From contig NZ_CP107819.1 in assembly GCF_036346295.1 (NCBI RefSeq), positions 5,518,001 to 5,582,000 on the forward strand: a DNA stretch of 64,000 bases. The letters run 5' to 3'. Positions within the stretch are counted from its first letter, which is position 1, and every line of letters starts with the position of its first letter. Shown here piece by piece: positions 48,593 to 56,870 of the stretch. Origin of the DNA: Streptomyces sp. NBC_00536 (GTDB lineage Bacteria > Actinomycetota > Actinomycetes > Streptomycetales > Streptomycetaceae). Made by a program: the position numbers and the translations under genes. The notes below the pieces were generated by a model. That model searched no databases and was not told the DNA's origin. It saw only the letters and a program-made list of their open reading frames with translations.

Positions 48593-49894
48593 CTACTCAA
48601 GCAAGATCTCTTCAGGGCGCCGGTTCGTGACCGCGGTTTCCCGGCCTGTCAGTATGTGCTCGATGCAGGCTTCGAGGTCTCCGCCGTGGTCGTCCCGGGC
48701 CATGCTCCGGAGCTCTCGGGCCAGCTCCAATCCGTTGACCAGGACGATGGGGTACTGGTCTTCGACCATCTCGGTCTGTGCGGGCACGGAGTAGGCCCCG
48801 GTCGTGACGTACACGCCGATCCAGCCTCGTCGCAGTCGGGCCACAACGCGGGCGATCTGCTCGGCGGTGACCAGGTTGTCGAGCTTGACGCACTTGGCCT
48901 GGCCGAGGACGACGAGACTGGTGCCGGCCAGCCCACTGCCGATGTCGAGCCGGCCCACGAAGTCCGCCCCGCCATCACCGGACCTACGCGTCAGCCACCC
49001 CTCGACATAGCTGTTCCCGGCCCCGCGCAACACACGGGCCGCGACCGCGGATGCGACGGCCTCGAAGTCGTGCTTCCGCCCGTCGAAGTACTTGTAGATC
49101 AGCTCCAGGTCCTTTGCTTCGGTGGTTCCCGGCTTGGGGCGCTGCTCGGGCACCTTGGTCACCTTGGCCCGGGCAACCCGCCGGCGGATCCTGGGCAGGG
49201 CCGAGTTCCCGTGCTTGACCCACTCACGCCACGCCCGCGGGGCGAGTTCGAGCGTCTCAACGTCGGCCACGGTCTTGTCCCTGCGGGAGTCGACCCACTC
49301 CCAGGAGACCTTGTCGTCCTCGTCAGTGAGGTCGATGAGAGCGATGTCGTAGACGTAGTTCGTGAACGTCGTGTGGTCGCTGCCGCCCCACTGCACCAGC
49401 CGCTCGGCCCGCTCGATGATCCCCAGCCCGCAGAACTCGACGTGCCCCTTGACCTTGCCGCTGCGCGAAACCGCACGGAACAGCAGCAACGGGATGGCGG
49501 CAGCCCGCTCCTCCGGCGTGTGCCCCTGGTGCCCGGTGAAGGCATCGAGCAAGGCCGCATTGCCGTTGGTCTTCCCCGGCGCGACGGTGGTGGTGGCCTT
49601 GTGGTCGCCGAAGTACCGGACGTGCCCGTTGTCCATGTCGAACACGTCATGCCAGGGCGTCTGCTCGGTGCCAGCCTTCCAGGGGCTCGACCGGATGAGA
49701 ATCACCGGCCGGCGCTCCCCATCAGACGTCCGAACCTTCGCCATGCCGTTGATCCCGGCCTCCAGCAGGGCCCGGGCGAGGTCCGGCGAGTGAGTCACAT
49801 GGTGGAAGTTGGGATACCCCTGCAACTCCTCCGGCACCGGATCCTTGCCGGTCGCGTAGCGATACACCTGACCAACACGCAACTGACCACCCAC
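48593..49894 (-). CDS. Modification-dependent-type restriction endonuclease
   Basis: A protein of about 433 residues. The N-terminal half has LRVGQVYRYATGK, PWHDVFDMDNGHVRYFGDHK and KVKGHVEFCGLGIIERAERL, features of the SRA-like DNA-binding domain of AspBHI-type enzymes. The C-terminal half has an Mrr-like catalytic core: SGDGGADFVGRLDI then LVVLGQAKC, giving D-x(n)-QxK. Such enzymes cut DNA containing modified cytosine. GTG 49894 follows GGGGG at good spacing, and the open frame upstream (to 50104) is lower in GC and not protein-like. It is the leftmost gene of the AICE, next to attL. Confidence 0.8.
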   Translation of the reverse strand: MGGQLRVGQVYRYATGKDPVPEELQGYPNFHHVTHSPDLARALLEAGINGMAKVRTSDGERRPVILIRSSPWKAGTEQTPWHDVFDMDNGHVRYFGDHKATTTVAPGKTNGNAALLDAFTGHQGHTPEERAAAIPLLLFRAVSRSGKVKGHVEFCGLGIIERAERLVQWGGSDHTTFTNYVYDIALIDLTDEDDKVSWEWVDSRRDKTVADVETLELAPRAWREWVKHGNSALPRIRRRVARAKVTKVPEQRPKPGTTEAKDLELIYKYFDGRKHDFEAVASAVAARVLRGAGNSYVEGWLTRRSGDGGADFVGRLDIGSGLAGTSLVVLGQAKCVKLDNLVTAEQIARVVARLRRGWIGVYVTTGAYSVPAQTEMVEDQYPIVLVNGLELARELRSMARDDHGGDLEACIEHILTGRETAVTNRRPEEILLE

Positions 49895-50212
49895 GTATAC
49901 CCCCACAGCAGCACTAGCCTGACGATCTTCGATGACACTAGCGGCCAGCACTGACAGGCATGTCTGACCTTCATGGCCATGAGCTTGGGAGTCATCCACC
50001 TTGGACACCTCATCCCGCTCCTGACCAGCAGCGGGTGTCCGGGAGAACATCGCGGGCCCGTCCTGGAGTCCACTGACGACCGCTGCCCCGGCCCTGCCTG
50101 ACACGACTCTGGCCCGGCGTCTCTGGTACGCGGTGGGCTATGACAGTCGCAACAGTCGCAACAGTCGCAACAGTCGCTCTGGAGCCTCAGGGGCGCGAAA
50201 GGTCCGAACGAG

Positions 50213-51526
50213 TTAAAGAACCTTTCCCTGTGCGATTATGATTTGCTCGGCGGTAAATCGCATAAGTGGGATCTCGCGGGCTAGTTCCTCATCGTGCGCG
50301 AATGGGGCATACTTCGGCAACTCGCCTTCCTTGGCATGCACCAGAGCGTTACGTACTTTGTAGATTCGTTTGGCAATGGCGCCACGTGCCGCCTCTTCGT
50401 CTCGGCCACGAATCGCGGCCTTACTCGCCCCGGCAAAAGGGACGTCGTTGTTGGCGTAGTAGTCGACCAAGGTGGCATCGTAGGCGTCAAGGTCAGCTGC
50501 CAGTCGACTCACGTTGACGAATCTGTCTAGCACGAGCTGGAGCGCTCGCTGCTCGTTCACGCCGCCCTCATCTCTAACCTGCCGTTGAGCCTTGGTGACG
50601 ATCCGGATGATTGACTGGATGTCTTTGTTTCGGCGTGCAGAGAAAGATGGGTCAGTGATGCCGGACCGGATTTGATTCACAAGATCTTCGTTGAAGATTT
50701 TGTCGAAGAAATGCTCGGCAATGTGATAATAGGCCAGATATTCAAGTAGGGGGATTTCTGCTGCGACGCCCATGAGATAGTGGTGCACCAGGTCGGCGTC
50801 GTAGGTTTGCCTGGGCGCGTCGAGAAATCCGGTTTGCGTTCTTCGGACTCGCTGGATGGCTTGCGCTCGAAACATTGAATCCAGCCCGATCCGCGCCGCT
50901 GCATCGATATTGTAAGCGGCGTGAAATAGGAAGGAGTTGGCTAGAAGTTCGAAATCTGATCGGGATTTATTGGAGGTGATGCGCAATGTGGTAACGCGCA
51001 GCGATTCGCCAAGCGCCTCGAATAGTGAGTCGGCTTCAAATGGGCGACGCGCATTTCCGTAACCCCTCGATGTGCGGTCGGTGTCGAAATGCCTCACTCG
51101 GTTCAGTAGCATCCGGTAACGGGGGGTTCTGGTGAGCAGTGGGTTTTGGGCAAATAGGCAAAGCAAGTAGGCGGAAAATTCCCGCGACGGCTTTCCAATC
51201 TTGAAAGTTACGGGGTTTTCTCCCTGGCCGATGAACTCCTTATCTTCGAAGAATCGATCGAAGGCTCCAATTGAGCCGAGTGAAATGAGAGAAAACTCCG
51301 CTTCGCTTGCCCATTGGAAAGAACTCTCATTCCCAAGCTTTGCTTCATTTAGGCGTGTGACAATCTCGGATATTTCAGCCTTGGTGACTCCGTGGATGCT
51401 CTTTCCGTCGTTTAGTTGTATGGGCTCCCGGAGGATGAAATCTCCGCCTTCGTCTTCAGTTAGCCCGAATATTTTTTGAAGCCCCGCTGCTATGAGCTCT
51501 TCACTTACGACGGGCTTTTCGCTCAT
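50213..51526 (-). CDS. HEPN-domain protein, candidate abortive-infection RNase
   Basis: A 437-residue protein whose codon use is markedly AT-richer than its neighbours, a sign of separate transfer. The C-terminal helical domain ends with KVRNALVHAKEG (about 390-401), the R-x4-H motif of HEPN ribonucleases. The N-terminal part (about 1-250, e.g. FKIGKPSREFSAYLLCLFA) has no domain that I know. Overall it resembles ApeA-like HEPN proteins of phage defence, but that is inference. The ATG has GGAG upstream. No partner antitoxin gene is adjacent. Confidence 0.7.
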   Translation of the reverse strand: MSEKPVVSEELIAAGLQKIFGLTEDEGGDFILREPIQLNDGKSIHGVTKAEISEIVTRLNEAKLGNESSFQWASEAEFSLISLGSIGAFDRFFEDKEFIGQGENPVTFKIGKPSREFSAYLLCLFAQNPLLTRTPRYRMLLNRVRHFDTDRTSRGYGNARRPFEADSLFEALGESLRVTTLRITSNKSRSDFELLANSFLFHAAYNIDAAARIGLDSMFRAQAIQRVRRTQTGFLDAPRQTYDADLVHHYLMGVAAEIPLLEYLAYYHIAEHFFDKIFNEDLVNQIRSGITDPSFSARRNKDIQSIIRIVTKAQRQVRDEGGVNEQRALQLVLDRFVNVSRLAADLDAYDATLVDYYANNDVPFAGASKAAIRGRDEEAARGAIAKRIYKVRNALVHAKEGELPKYAPFAHDEELAREIPLMRFTAEQIIIAQGKVL

Positions 51527-51654
51527 GCCCGCTCCTCCACGTCCGGTGATTTCCCCACCATCGATCTGACAGTGATGAGAACGGTAGCTATACCTGGCGC
51601 CTCTTGCGGAGTTTTCGCTGAACGGCCCCAGCCGTCCTTGCCGCCACCCTTCCC

Positions 51655-51807
51655 AACTCCCATCCCGTCCGCCGTCGGCCCACACGTATGTGGAGCGGAC
51701 GCGGTGCCGGGCGTCCAGGTGGAGCGCGCCACTGTACGAACGACCTGGACGCCCGGTGCCGTGTCTGCTCGGCTTGTCCTGGGTCGACGGCGGACGGGAT
51801 GGGAGTT
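51655..51807. repeat. 153-bp nested inverted repeat in the AICE
   Basis: The outer arms are perfect 23-bp inverted copies (51655-51677 and 51785-51807, core CCCATCCCGTCCGCCGTCG). The inner arms near 51701-51721 and 51741-51761 share CCGGGCGTCCAGGT. The region is non-coding and could form a long cruciform. It lies upstream of the HEPN gene and downstream of the HAD gene; it could be a terminator or a single-strand origin for rolling-circle replication. Confidence 0.8.
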
Positions 51808-51967
51808 CCCCACCTCACCCCACCACGGCCGGCACCCGCCAGCGGCGCCCCGGCCATCCCGGAGTCGGAGCGCCCCCGCCGGAGGCATGTCGGTGAGGGA
51901 GGGAACCCGCGGCCCGGGGTTCAGCTCATGCCCTTGGGCCTATCCCGCCTTGCAGGGGCGGGCGTCG

Positions 51968-52047
51968 GCGGAGCGCGCGCGGAGCGGGCCGAAGGCAGGA
52001 GCGTCGCGCGGAGCGGCGCCGGGAAGCCCGCCCGGCGGAGCGGAGCG
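51968..52047. repeat. Five GCGGAGCG octamers in non-coding DNA
   Basis: Direct copies start at 51968, 51979, 52008, 52035 and 52040. Short directly repeated octamers in non-coding DNA are the form of recognition sites for the TraB translocases of Streptomyces plasmids, so this may be the transfer locus. The 578-bp gap 51527-52104 contains no gene. Confidence 0.5.
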
Positions 52048-52104
52048 CAGCCGGGTGCCTTGATGAGGTAGAGAAACCTGTAACAGCTCCGCGCCGCTCC
52101 TCAG

Positions 52105-52794
52105 CTATGCCGCGAGTACGTCGGCGATGGCTTGCATCGCATCGGTGATGGCGTCAGCCCCGGCTTCCGCGAACAGTGCTGCCTTGTGGGGCTTGTTGGC
52201 GTAGCCGATGGCCGTCGTACCGGCTGCATGAGCGGCCTGGATGTCCGTGAGTGAGTCGCCGATCAGGGTGCAGTGCGTGATGTCCACATGCGCCTCTTCA
52301 GCCGCCCTAATCAGCGGGTACGGGTTGGGCTTCATCAGATGGGGTTCCCCGGAGGGTCGACCGACGATCCTCGCGACGTACTCCCCCAAACCATGCAACT
52401 CCAGGAAGCGCTGGACGCAGTCGGCGGAGTTGTTGCTCACCACCACCGCTGCTCGCCCGGACGACCGTGTGGCCTGGAGGGCTTCCACCGCTCCAGGAGT
52501 CGGCGGACCCGCCACCGCGACGGCTTCGACCTCGGCGGCAGTCAGCGCCTGCTCCACTCGCTGACCGATGGCGGCGTCGGCTTCGTGAGCGATGCGCAGG
52601 ACCTCGATCGGGTCGTCCGTCTCGGCGGCCTTGGCCCCCGCGGCTTCATCCTGGGCGGAGAGCAGTGTCGTGAGCTGCTTGGCGACTTCGGGGGCGGGCA
52701 GTCCTGCGAACACGTCGCACACGGGGCCGTCGAAGTCGAAGAAGACCACGCGGGCCTTCTCCAGGACTCCGGAGAGCTGGTCATCGCGCGTCAA
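52105..52794 (-). CDS. HAD-superfamily phosphatase
   Basis: A 229-residue hydrolase. The nucleophile motif is VVFFDFDGPVCDVF (two Asp), motif II is AVVVSNNSAD, and motif IV is TLIGDSLTDIQAAHAAG. It resembles the phosphoglycolate-phosphatase-like group; the substrate is unknown. The start appears to be TTG 52794 behind GGAAGGGA, overlapping the end of the GntR gene by 14 bp, so they are co-translated. Similar hydrolases (NUDIX or HAD) often accompany the AICE regulator. Confidence 0.82.
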   Translation of the reverse strand: MTRDDQLSGVLEKARVVFFDFDGPVCDVFAGLPAPEVAKQLTTLLSAQDEAAGAKAAETDDPIEVLRIAHEADAAIGQRVEQALTAAEVEAVAVAGPPTPGAVEALQATRSSGRAAVVVSNNSADCVQRFLELHGLGEYVARIVGRPSGEPHLMKPNPYPLIRAAEEAHVDITHCTLIGDSLTDIQAAHAAGTTAIGYANKPHKAALFAEAGADAITDAMQAIADVLAA

Positions 52795-53647
52795 GGTCGT
52801 AGTCCCTTCCGATGGTGTCCCACACGCTGTCGAACCACATGCGGGCCTGCTGGACCTGCTGTGCTCCGCTCGAAGACTCGCCGTCGTTGATCGAGTGGTG
52901 GAAGAGCGTGGTGTCCTTGCCGACCAGGTCGTAGATCTCGATCGTCTCGCCCTGGGCGACGACCTTGTTGGGGCGGATCGGGTAGTACCCGAAGAACGCG
53001 TCCTCGCCGTTGACGACGTAGAGCTTGAAGAACTGCGTGCCGCTATGGACACGGACGTTGATCCGGGTCTCGGCGACAAGGCCAAGGTGCTCCAGCTCGG
53101 TGATGGCGTCCCTGATGCTGCGGGTGTAGCTGACCATGATGTCGTGCATGCGGTCGCGGAGCCGCTTGTCGTCAGCCCCGTCCGCCATGCGTACCGGCGC
53201 AGCCTGCGGCACGGACATGTCCGGGACGAGTATCCGCATGGTGATGCTCGACGGCGTGAGCCGACCGACCCGGATCTTGTCGAGCGGTTCCTGAAGCGCC
53301 CCGTGCAGGGTCTCGCTGGAGAACCCGGCGAAGTCGATGGTCACGTGCTGTTTGGCGAATGCCTGCTCGACGTACGGCCGCAGCCCCGCCGGCCTTTCGG
53401 TCCGGTTGCGGACGTAGACGCCGCTGCCCTTGCGGGAGACCACGAGGCCCTCGTCTTCGAGGTCGCGCAATGCGCGCTGGATCGTCGCCCGCGCGAACCC
53501 GTACAGCTCCGTCAGTTCCTTGTGGGACGGGAGCTTCTCGCCAGGGGCAAGCCGCCGCGTGCGGATGGCAGCGCTGAGGCTGCTGGCCACCTGCTCGTAG
53601 GGGGCTCGGTCGTCGTCTGGGTCTAGGGGCTCGGGGGCGAAGGTCAT
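52781..53647 (-). CDS. GntR-family regulator (KorSA-like position)
   Basis: A 288-residue repressor. The winged helix covers about residues 15-85 (SHKELTELYGFARATIQRAL ... EDEGLVVSRKGSGVYVRNRT). The C-terminal part is not the standard UTRA ligand domain but a longer one that includes GYYPIRPNKVV and FHHSINDG. KorSA-like repressors of AICEs control excision and transfer genes. Several palindromes lie just upstream in the divergent gap. Confidence 0.83.
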   Translation of the reverse strand: MTFAPEPLDPDDDRAPYEQVASSLSAAIRTRRLAPGEKLPSHKELTELYGFARATIQRALRDLEDEGLVVSRKGSGVYVRNRTERPAGLRPYVEQAFAKQHVTIDFAGFSSETLHGALQEPLDKIRVGRLTPSSITMRILVPDMSVPQAAPVRMADGADDKRLRDRMHDIMVSYTRSIRDAITELEHLGLVAETRINVRVHSGTQFFKLYVVNGEDAFFGYYPIRPNKVVAQGETIEIYDLVGKDTTLFHHSINDGESSSGAQQVQQARMWFDSVWDTIGRDYDLDAR

Positions 53648-53693
53648 GGGTCGATGGTAGGCGAGCGGGCTAGGTCAGGACAGTCAGGTCAGT

Positions 53694-53764
53694 CATGTCG
53701 TTGACATGGCTAGCCATCTCTCCTATCTTCAAGATGTGACCAACCGGGATAGCCAAGTTGGTCA
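53694..53764. promoter_or_regulatory. Cluster of three operator-like palindromes
   Basis: CATGTC-GTT-GACATG is at 53694-53708, ATGGCTAGCCAT at 53706-53717 and TGACCAAC-N12-GTTGGTCA at 53737-53764. They fill the gap between the divergent GntR and transfer genes, so they are the likely binding sites of the element's repressor. Confidence 0.6.
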
Positions 53765-53799
53765 TCTATCTTCCTGCTGGCATCTCTGAAGGAGAAACC

Positions 53800-54129
53800 A
53801 TGCCGTCGTTCAAGGTGGACACGTCGACCGCCGTGGTATTCGTCGCTACGGCTCCCACTCCGAAGCTCGTGAGCAAGCAGACCGGTGAGCGTGCGATGGA
53901 CCGGGAGACCGGTGCTGCACTGTCCACGGTGGGCCTGCTGATCTCGGACGAGGGGGAGGGCAACCTCTACCAGGTGGTCGTTCCGGAGACCGGTCTCCCC
54001 GAGGGCCTGATGCCGGGCATGGCGGTGTCGGTGATCGGGCTCAAGGCACGGGACTGGGAGAACACGTTCAACGGGCAGACCCGGCACGGCATCTCGTTCC
54101 GCGCCGTCGCCCTCTCGGTCGGGGCCTGA
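53800..54129 (+). CDS. SCO3933-family regulatory protein
   Basis: A 109-residue soluble protein beginning MPSFKVDTSTAVVFVATAPTP, a small family present in the same place in most AICEs, between the repressor and the FtsK-like gene. It is likely involved in activating replication and transfer; the mechanism is unknown. GGAG precedes the ATG at 53800; the frame extends 14 codons upstream but lacks a start with a ribosome site. It is the first gene of the rightward operon. Confidence 0.82.
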   Translation: MPSFKVDTSTAVVFVATAPTPKLVSKQTGERAMDRETGAALSTVGLLISDEGEGNLYQVVVPETGLPEGLMPGMAVSVIGLKARDWENTFNGQTRHGISFRAVALSVGA

Positions 54130-54131
54130 TC

Positions 54132-55481
54132 ATGGGCGACCTGACGCCCTTATGGGAGGTCGGCCTCCCGCTGGCCGGTGCGGGCGGCGGTCTCGGCTAC
54201 GCGAAGGCTCGCGCGCCGCGCGTGTTCTGGTCCGTGGTCGGGCTGCCGGTGGCACAGGTCCGGTTCGCGGTGACGTACCGCTCCACGATGGACGTGTGCG
54301 GGCTGACCGTGCAGCCGTCCCGCCTGCGGGCGTTCCTCGTGCGCAACGTCGCCCGTCGCAGTGACGTTCAGCCCGTGCCACCGAAGATCCGTCGCGTACG
54401 CGGCTCCTCGACCGGCATGCGGGTCACCCTTCGTCTCCCGGCCGGACTGGAGCCCGCCGACGTGATCGCGGCCTCCGAACGGCTCCGGCACGCCTGGGGC
54501 GTCCACTCCGTCCACGTGGTCGAGACCAAGCCGGGATTCATCGAACTGCGGATGACCGGCTACGACGTCCTGCGGCGAGTGAAGATGCCGCGTCGGCGCC
54601 CCGCCGGTCAGATGGTGGTGCCGGTCGCGCTTCGGGAGGACGGCTCGGCGTTCGTCCGGGACTATCTGAAGGTCCCGCACGCGCTGACGCTCGGCGCCAA
54701 CCAGTCGGGCAAGTCCATGTACCTGCGCAACCTGGTCGTGGGCCTGGCCCGCATGCGGGTCGCGCTGGTCGGGATCGACTGCAAGAGGGGGGTCGAACAG
54801 CGAGGCTACGCACCCCGGCTGTCGGCGCTCGCTGTGACGCCGGAGGAAGCGTCGGGGGTGCTGGATGCCCTGGTGGGCGAGATGGAGAGCCGTTTCGACC
54901 TGCTGAGCAGCCACGGCGCGGCCGATGTGTGGGCCCTGCCGGAGAAGATCCGTCCCGTTCCGGTCGTGCTGCTGGTGGACGAGGTCGCGGAGCTGTTCCT
55001 CGTCGCGGTGAAGAAGGACGAGGAGCGGCGGGACCGGATGGTCATGCAGATGATCCGGCTCGGGCAGATGGCCCGCGCCGCCGGTATCTACCTGGAGATC
55101 TGCGGGCAGCGCTTCGGGTCAGACCTCGGCAAGGGGGCTACGACCCTGCGTGCGCAGCTCACCGGGCGCGTGGTCCACCGGGTCAACGACAAGCAGACCG
55201 CCGACATGGGCTTGGGCGACATCGCCCCGGACGCGGTGGCGGCCGTGACCGCGATCCCGGCCGACCGGCCCGGCCTCGCGGTGGCCGGTGACACCTCCGG
55301 CGGCTGGTCCCGCATCCGCACCCCCGAACTCAGCGCCGATGAGGCTGCGGCGGTCTGCGCACAGTTCGCGCACCTGACCCCGGTCCTGCCGTGCCTCGCT
55401 CCGTACCGGCCGCAGATCCCCGCCGGTTCTCCGGTCGTGGCCTCTGCTGCGCTGGTCACGCCGGTACCGGTCGCGGACTAG
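54132..55481 (+). CDS. FtsK/SpoIIIE-type conjugal DNA translocase (TraSA/TraB)
   Basis: A 449-residue protein that pumps double-stranded DNA between mycelia in Streptomyces conjugation. Walker A GANQSGKS is at 188-195 and Walker B VVLLVDEVAELF at about 278-289. ATTLRAQLTGRVVHRV belongs to the FtsK family and HRVNDKQTADMGLGD to its arginine-finger region. An N-terminal hydrophobic stretch (VFWSVVGLPV) may attach it to the membrane. No relaxase is present, as is typical of AICE transfer. Confidence 0.92.
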   Translation: MGDLTPLWEVGLPLAGAGGGLGYAKARAPRVFWSVVGLPVAQVRFAVTYRSTMDVCGLTVQPSRLRAFLVRNVARRSDVQPVPPKIRRVRGSSTGMRVTLRLPAGLEPADVIAASERLRHAWGVHSVHVVETKPGFIELRMTGYDVLRRVKMPRRRPAGQMVVPVALREDGSAFVRDYLKVPHALTLGANQSGKSMYLRNLVVGLARMRVALVGIDCKRGVEQRGYAPRLSALAVTPEEASGVLDALVGEMESRFDLLSSHGAADVWALPEKIRPVPVVLLVDEVAELFLVAVKKDEERRDRMVMQMIRLGQMARAAGIYLEICGQRFGSDLGKGATTLRAQLTGRVVHRVNDKQTADMGLGDIAPDAVAAVTAIPADRPGLAVAGDTSGGWSRIRTPELSADEAAAVCAQFAHLTPVLPCLAPYRPQIPAGSPVVASAALVTPVPVAD

Positions 55482-55561
55482 GCGTTCTCTCCCCCTCGGT
55501 CGGCGCGACCGTCTCGCGCCAGGTCCCTACCCGGCCATGCCCGAAACCGAAGGGAACTGCC

Positions 55562-55753
55562 ATGACCACCAGCAAGAAGCCGACGACCCGGCGGCCCCGC
55601 TCGCCCAAGCCCGCTCCCGCCCCCGAGCCCTGCGGCACCTGCGCCGGATCGGGCGAGACCACGACGACCGTGCGGGTCGGACGCAAGCGCCGGGAGATCG
55701 GCGCCACGCAGACCGGACTGTGCCCGGCCTGCCTCGGCACCGGCACCGCCTGA
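55562..55753 (+). CDS. Small zinc-motif protein (CxxCxGxG)
   Basis: A 63-residue protein with a basic N-terminus rich in Lys, Pro and Arg and two DnaJ-like zinc motifs, PCGTCAGSGE and CPACLGTG, which together could bind one zinc ion. The ATG begins a clear coding stretch within the rightward operon. Similar small proteins occur in AICEs between the translocase and spd genes; their role is unknown. Confidence 0.75.
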   Translation: MTTSKKPTTRRPRSPKPAPAPEPCGTCAGSGETTTTVRVGRKRREIGATQTGLCPACLGTGTA

Positions 55754-55783
55754 CCCACCAGTTCCTACCAAGGAGGTGACTCC

Positions 55784-56485
55784 GTGTTCCGCACCCTCCG
55801 AATCGACCCCGTGCTCATCCAGGCCGTCATTGCCGGTGCCCTGTCCTTCTCCCACCTGCACGACCTGGCAGCGGCGGCCGGTCAGGACGGCTGGAAAGCC
55901 TGGGCCTACCCGGTCAGCGTGGACCTGCTGTTGGTCGCCGCGTGGCGCCGGATGCGCACGGACACCGAGAACCATGACGCCTGGCTCTGGTTCGCCATCG
56001 CCCTGATCGCCTCGCTCGGCGCCAACGTCGCCACCGCCGGACTGCTCGACCTGAAAGACGTCCCGGCCTGGCTGCGCATCCTCGTCGCCGGATGGCCCGC
56101 CCTCGCATTCCTCGGCGGCACGCTCCTCGCCCACTCACCGGCCCCCGCGGCGGTAGCCGAACCCCGTGAGGAACCCCGCCTCGATACCGCGCCGGACCTG
56201 ACCGTGGAACGTGCCCCAGAGACGGCCCCCGAACTACCGCCCGCCGAACTCGTCCCGGATGACGCGTCACTCGTCCCGGACGACGCGGCGCCTGAGATCG
56301 CACCGCTGCCGCCCGCTCCGCCGTCGCCTGCCGTGCCCGTTCCACCCGCTCTCCTCGACCACGCCCAGAAGATCGCGGACGCGCACCAGGCCCAGACCGG
56401 AACCCCGATCGACGGGGCCACCCTCCGCAGCAGACTCGGCGTCCCTGCCGCCCTCGCGGACTCGATCGCCCTCCAACTCACCTGA
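55784..56485 (+). CDS. DUF2637 membrane protein
   Basis: A 233-residue protein. The N-terminal 110 residues have four hydrophobic segments (IQAVIAGALSF, YPVSVDLLLVAAW, WFAIALIASLGANVATAGL, ILVAGWPALAFLGG) in the DUF2637 pattern. A long Pro/Ala/Glu-rich linker leads to a small C-terminal helical region. The GTG start has AAGGAGGTGACTCC, a strong ribosome site. DUF2637 proteins are common on Streptomyces conjugative elements; they may help plasmid spread. Confidence 0.85.
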   Translation: MFRTLRIDPVLIQAVIAGALSFSHLHDLAAAAGQDGWKAWAYPVSVDLLLVAAWRRMRTDTENHDAWLWFAIALIASLGANVATAGLLDLKDVPAWLRILVAGWPALAFLGGTLLAHSPAPAAVAEPREEPRLDTAPDLTVERAPETAPELPPAELVPDDASLVPDDAAPEIAPLPPAPPSPAVPVPPALLDHAQKIADAHQAQTGTPIDGATLRSRLGVPAALADSIALQLT

Positions 56486-56506
56486 CCCCGAATGGAGATC
56501 GCTCCC

Positions 56507-56692
56507 ATGCGCCCGAACCGCTTCTACAACGTGATCCGCATCGGCCCGGTGCGCGTCGCCGACTTCCGCGACGGCCGGGGCCGCACGAAGCACACCGCCG
56601 TCTGCACGGCCCCCGGCTGCGACTTCTCCGCCGACTACCACAGCCGCGCCGGAGCCGAACTCGCCGCCCGTACCCACCGCTGCAAGGCCTAG
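56507..56692 (+). CDS. Small transfer protein with zinc-finger-like motif
   Basis: A 61-residue protein, MRPNRFYNVIRIGPV followed by CTAPGCDF ... RTHRC, a C-x4-C ... H-x-C pattern that could bind zinc. It is of the type annotated as mobile-element transfer protein in AICEs. The ATG at 56507 has GGAG nine bases before it; an upstream ATG (56492) is weaker. Confidence 0.75.
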   Translation: MRPNRFYNVIRIGPVRVADFRDGRGRTKHTAVCTAPGCDFSADYHSRAGAELAARTHRCKA

Positions 56693-56704
56693 GAGACCAC
56701 CGTC

Positions 56705-56860
56705 ATGGACGTTCCGCTCTGGCTCGCCCTGATCGTCGTCGGCGCCCTCGGCATCAAGCTCGTCCGCCCGCCCTGGTGGCTCGTCGCCGTCATCCTCGTC
56801 GGCGGCTACCTCCTCGCCGGAAGCTCCCTGTCCGCCCTCATCCCGCCGACCAGCAAGTAG
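56705..56860 (+). CDS. Very small membrane protein
   Basis: A 51-residue protein, too short to stand out by length. Two hydrophobic segments (LWLALIVVGALGIKLV and WWLVAVILVGGYLLAG) are separated by PP. AGGAGACC precedes the ATG, and the next gene follows 10 bp later. Its place in the spd-like part of the operon suggests a role in intramycelial spread. Confidence 0.75.
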   Translation: MDVPLWLALIVVGALGIKLVRPPWWLVAVILVGGYLLAGSSLSALIPPTSK

Positions 56861-56870
56861 GAGAGCCGCC

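Noticed and set aside
46868..49954. A 1028-codon plus-strand frame crossing the left AICE boundary
   Set aside because: It is a shifted frame of the helicase-associated gene and antisense of the nuclease gene, running across the att site.
49895..50104. A longer N-terminus for the restriction endonuclease
   Set aside because: The frame is open, but the composition is AT-richer and promoter-like, and the known domain begins right after GTG 49894, which has a good ribosome site.
51690..52071. Short open frames upstream of the HEPN gene
   Set aside because: They have no ribosome site, cover the inverted repeat and octamer array, and give low-complexity products.
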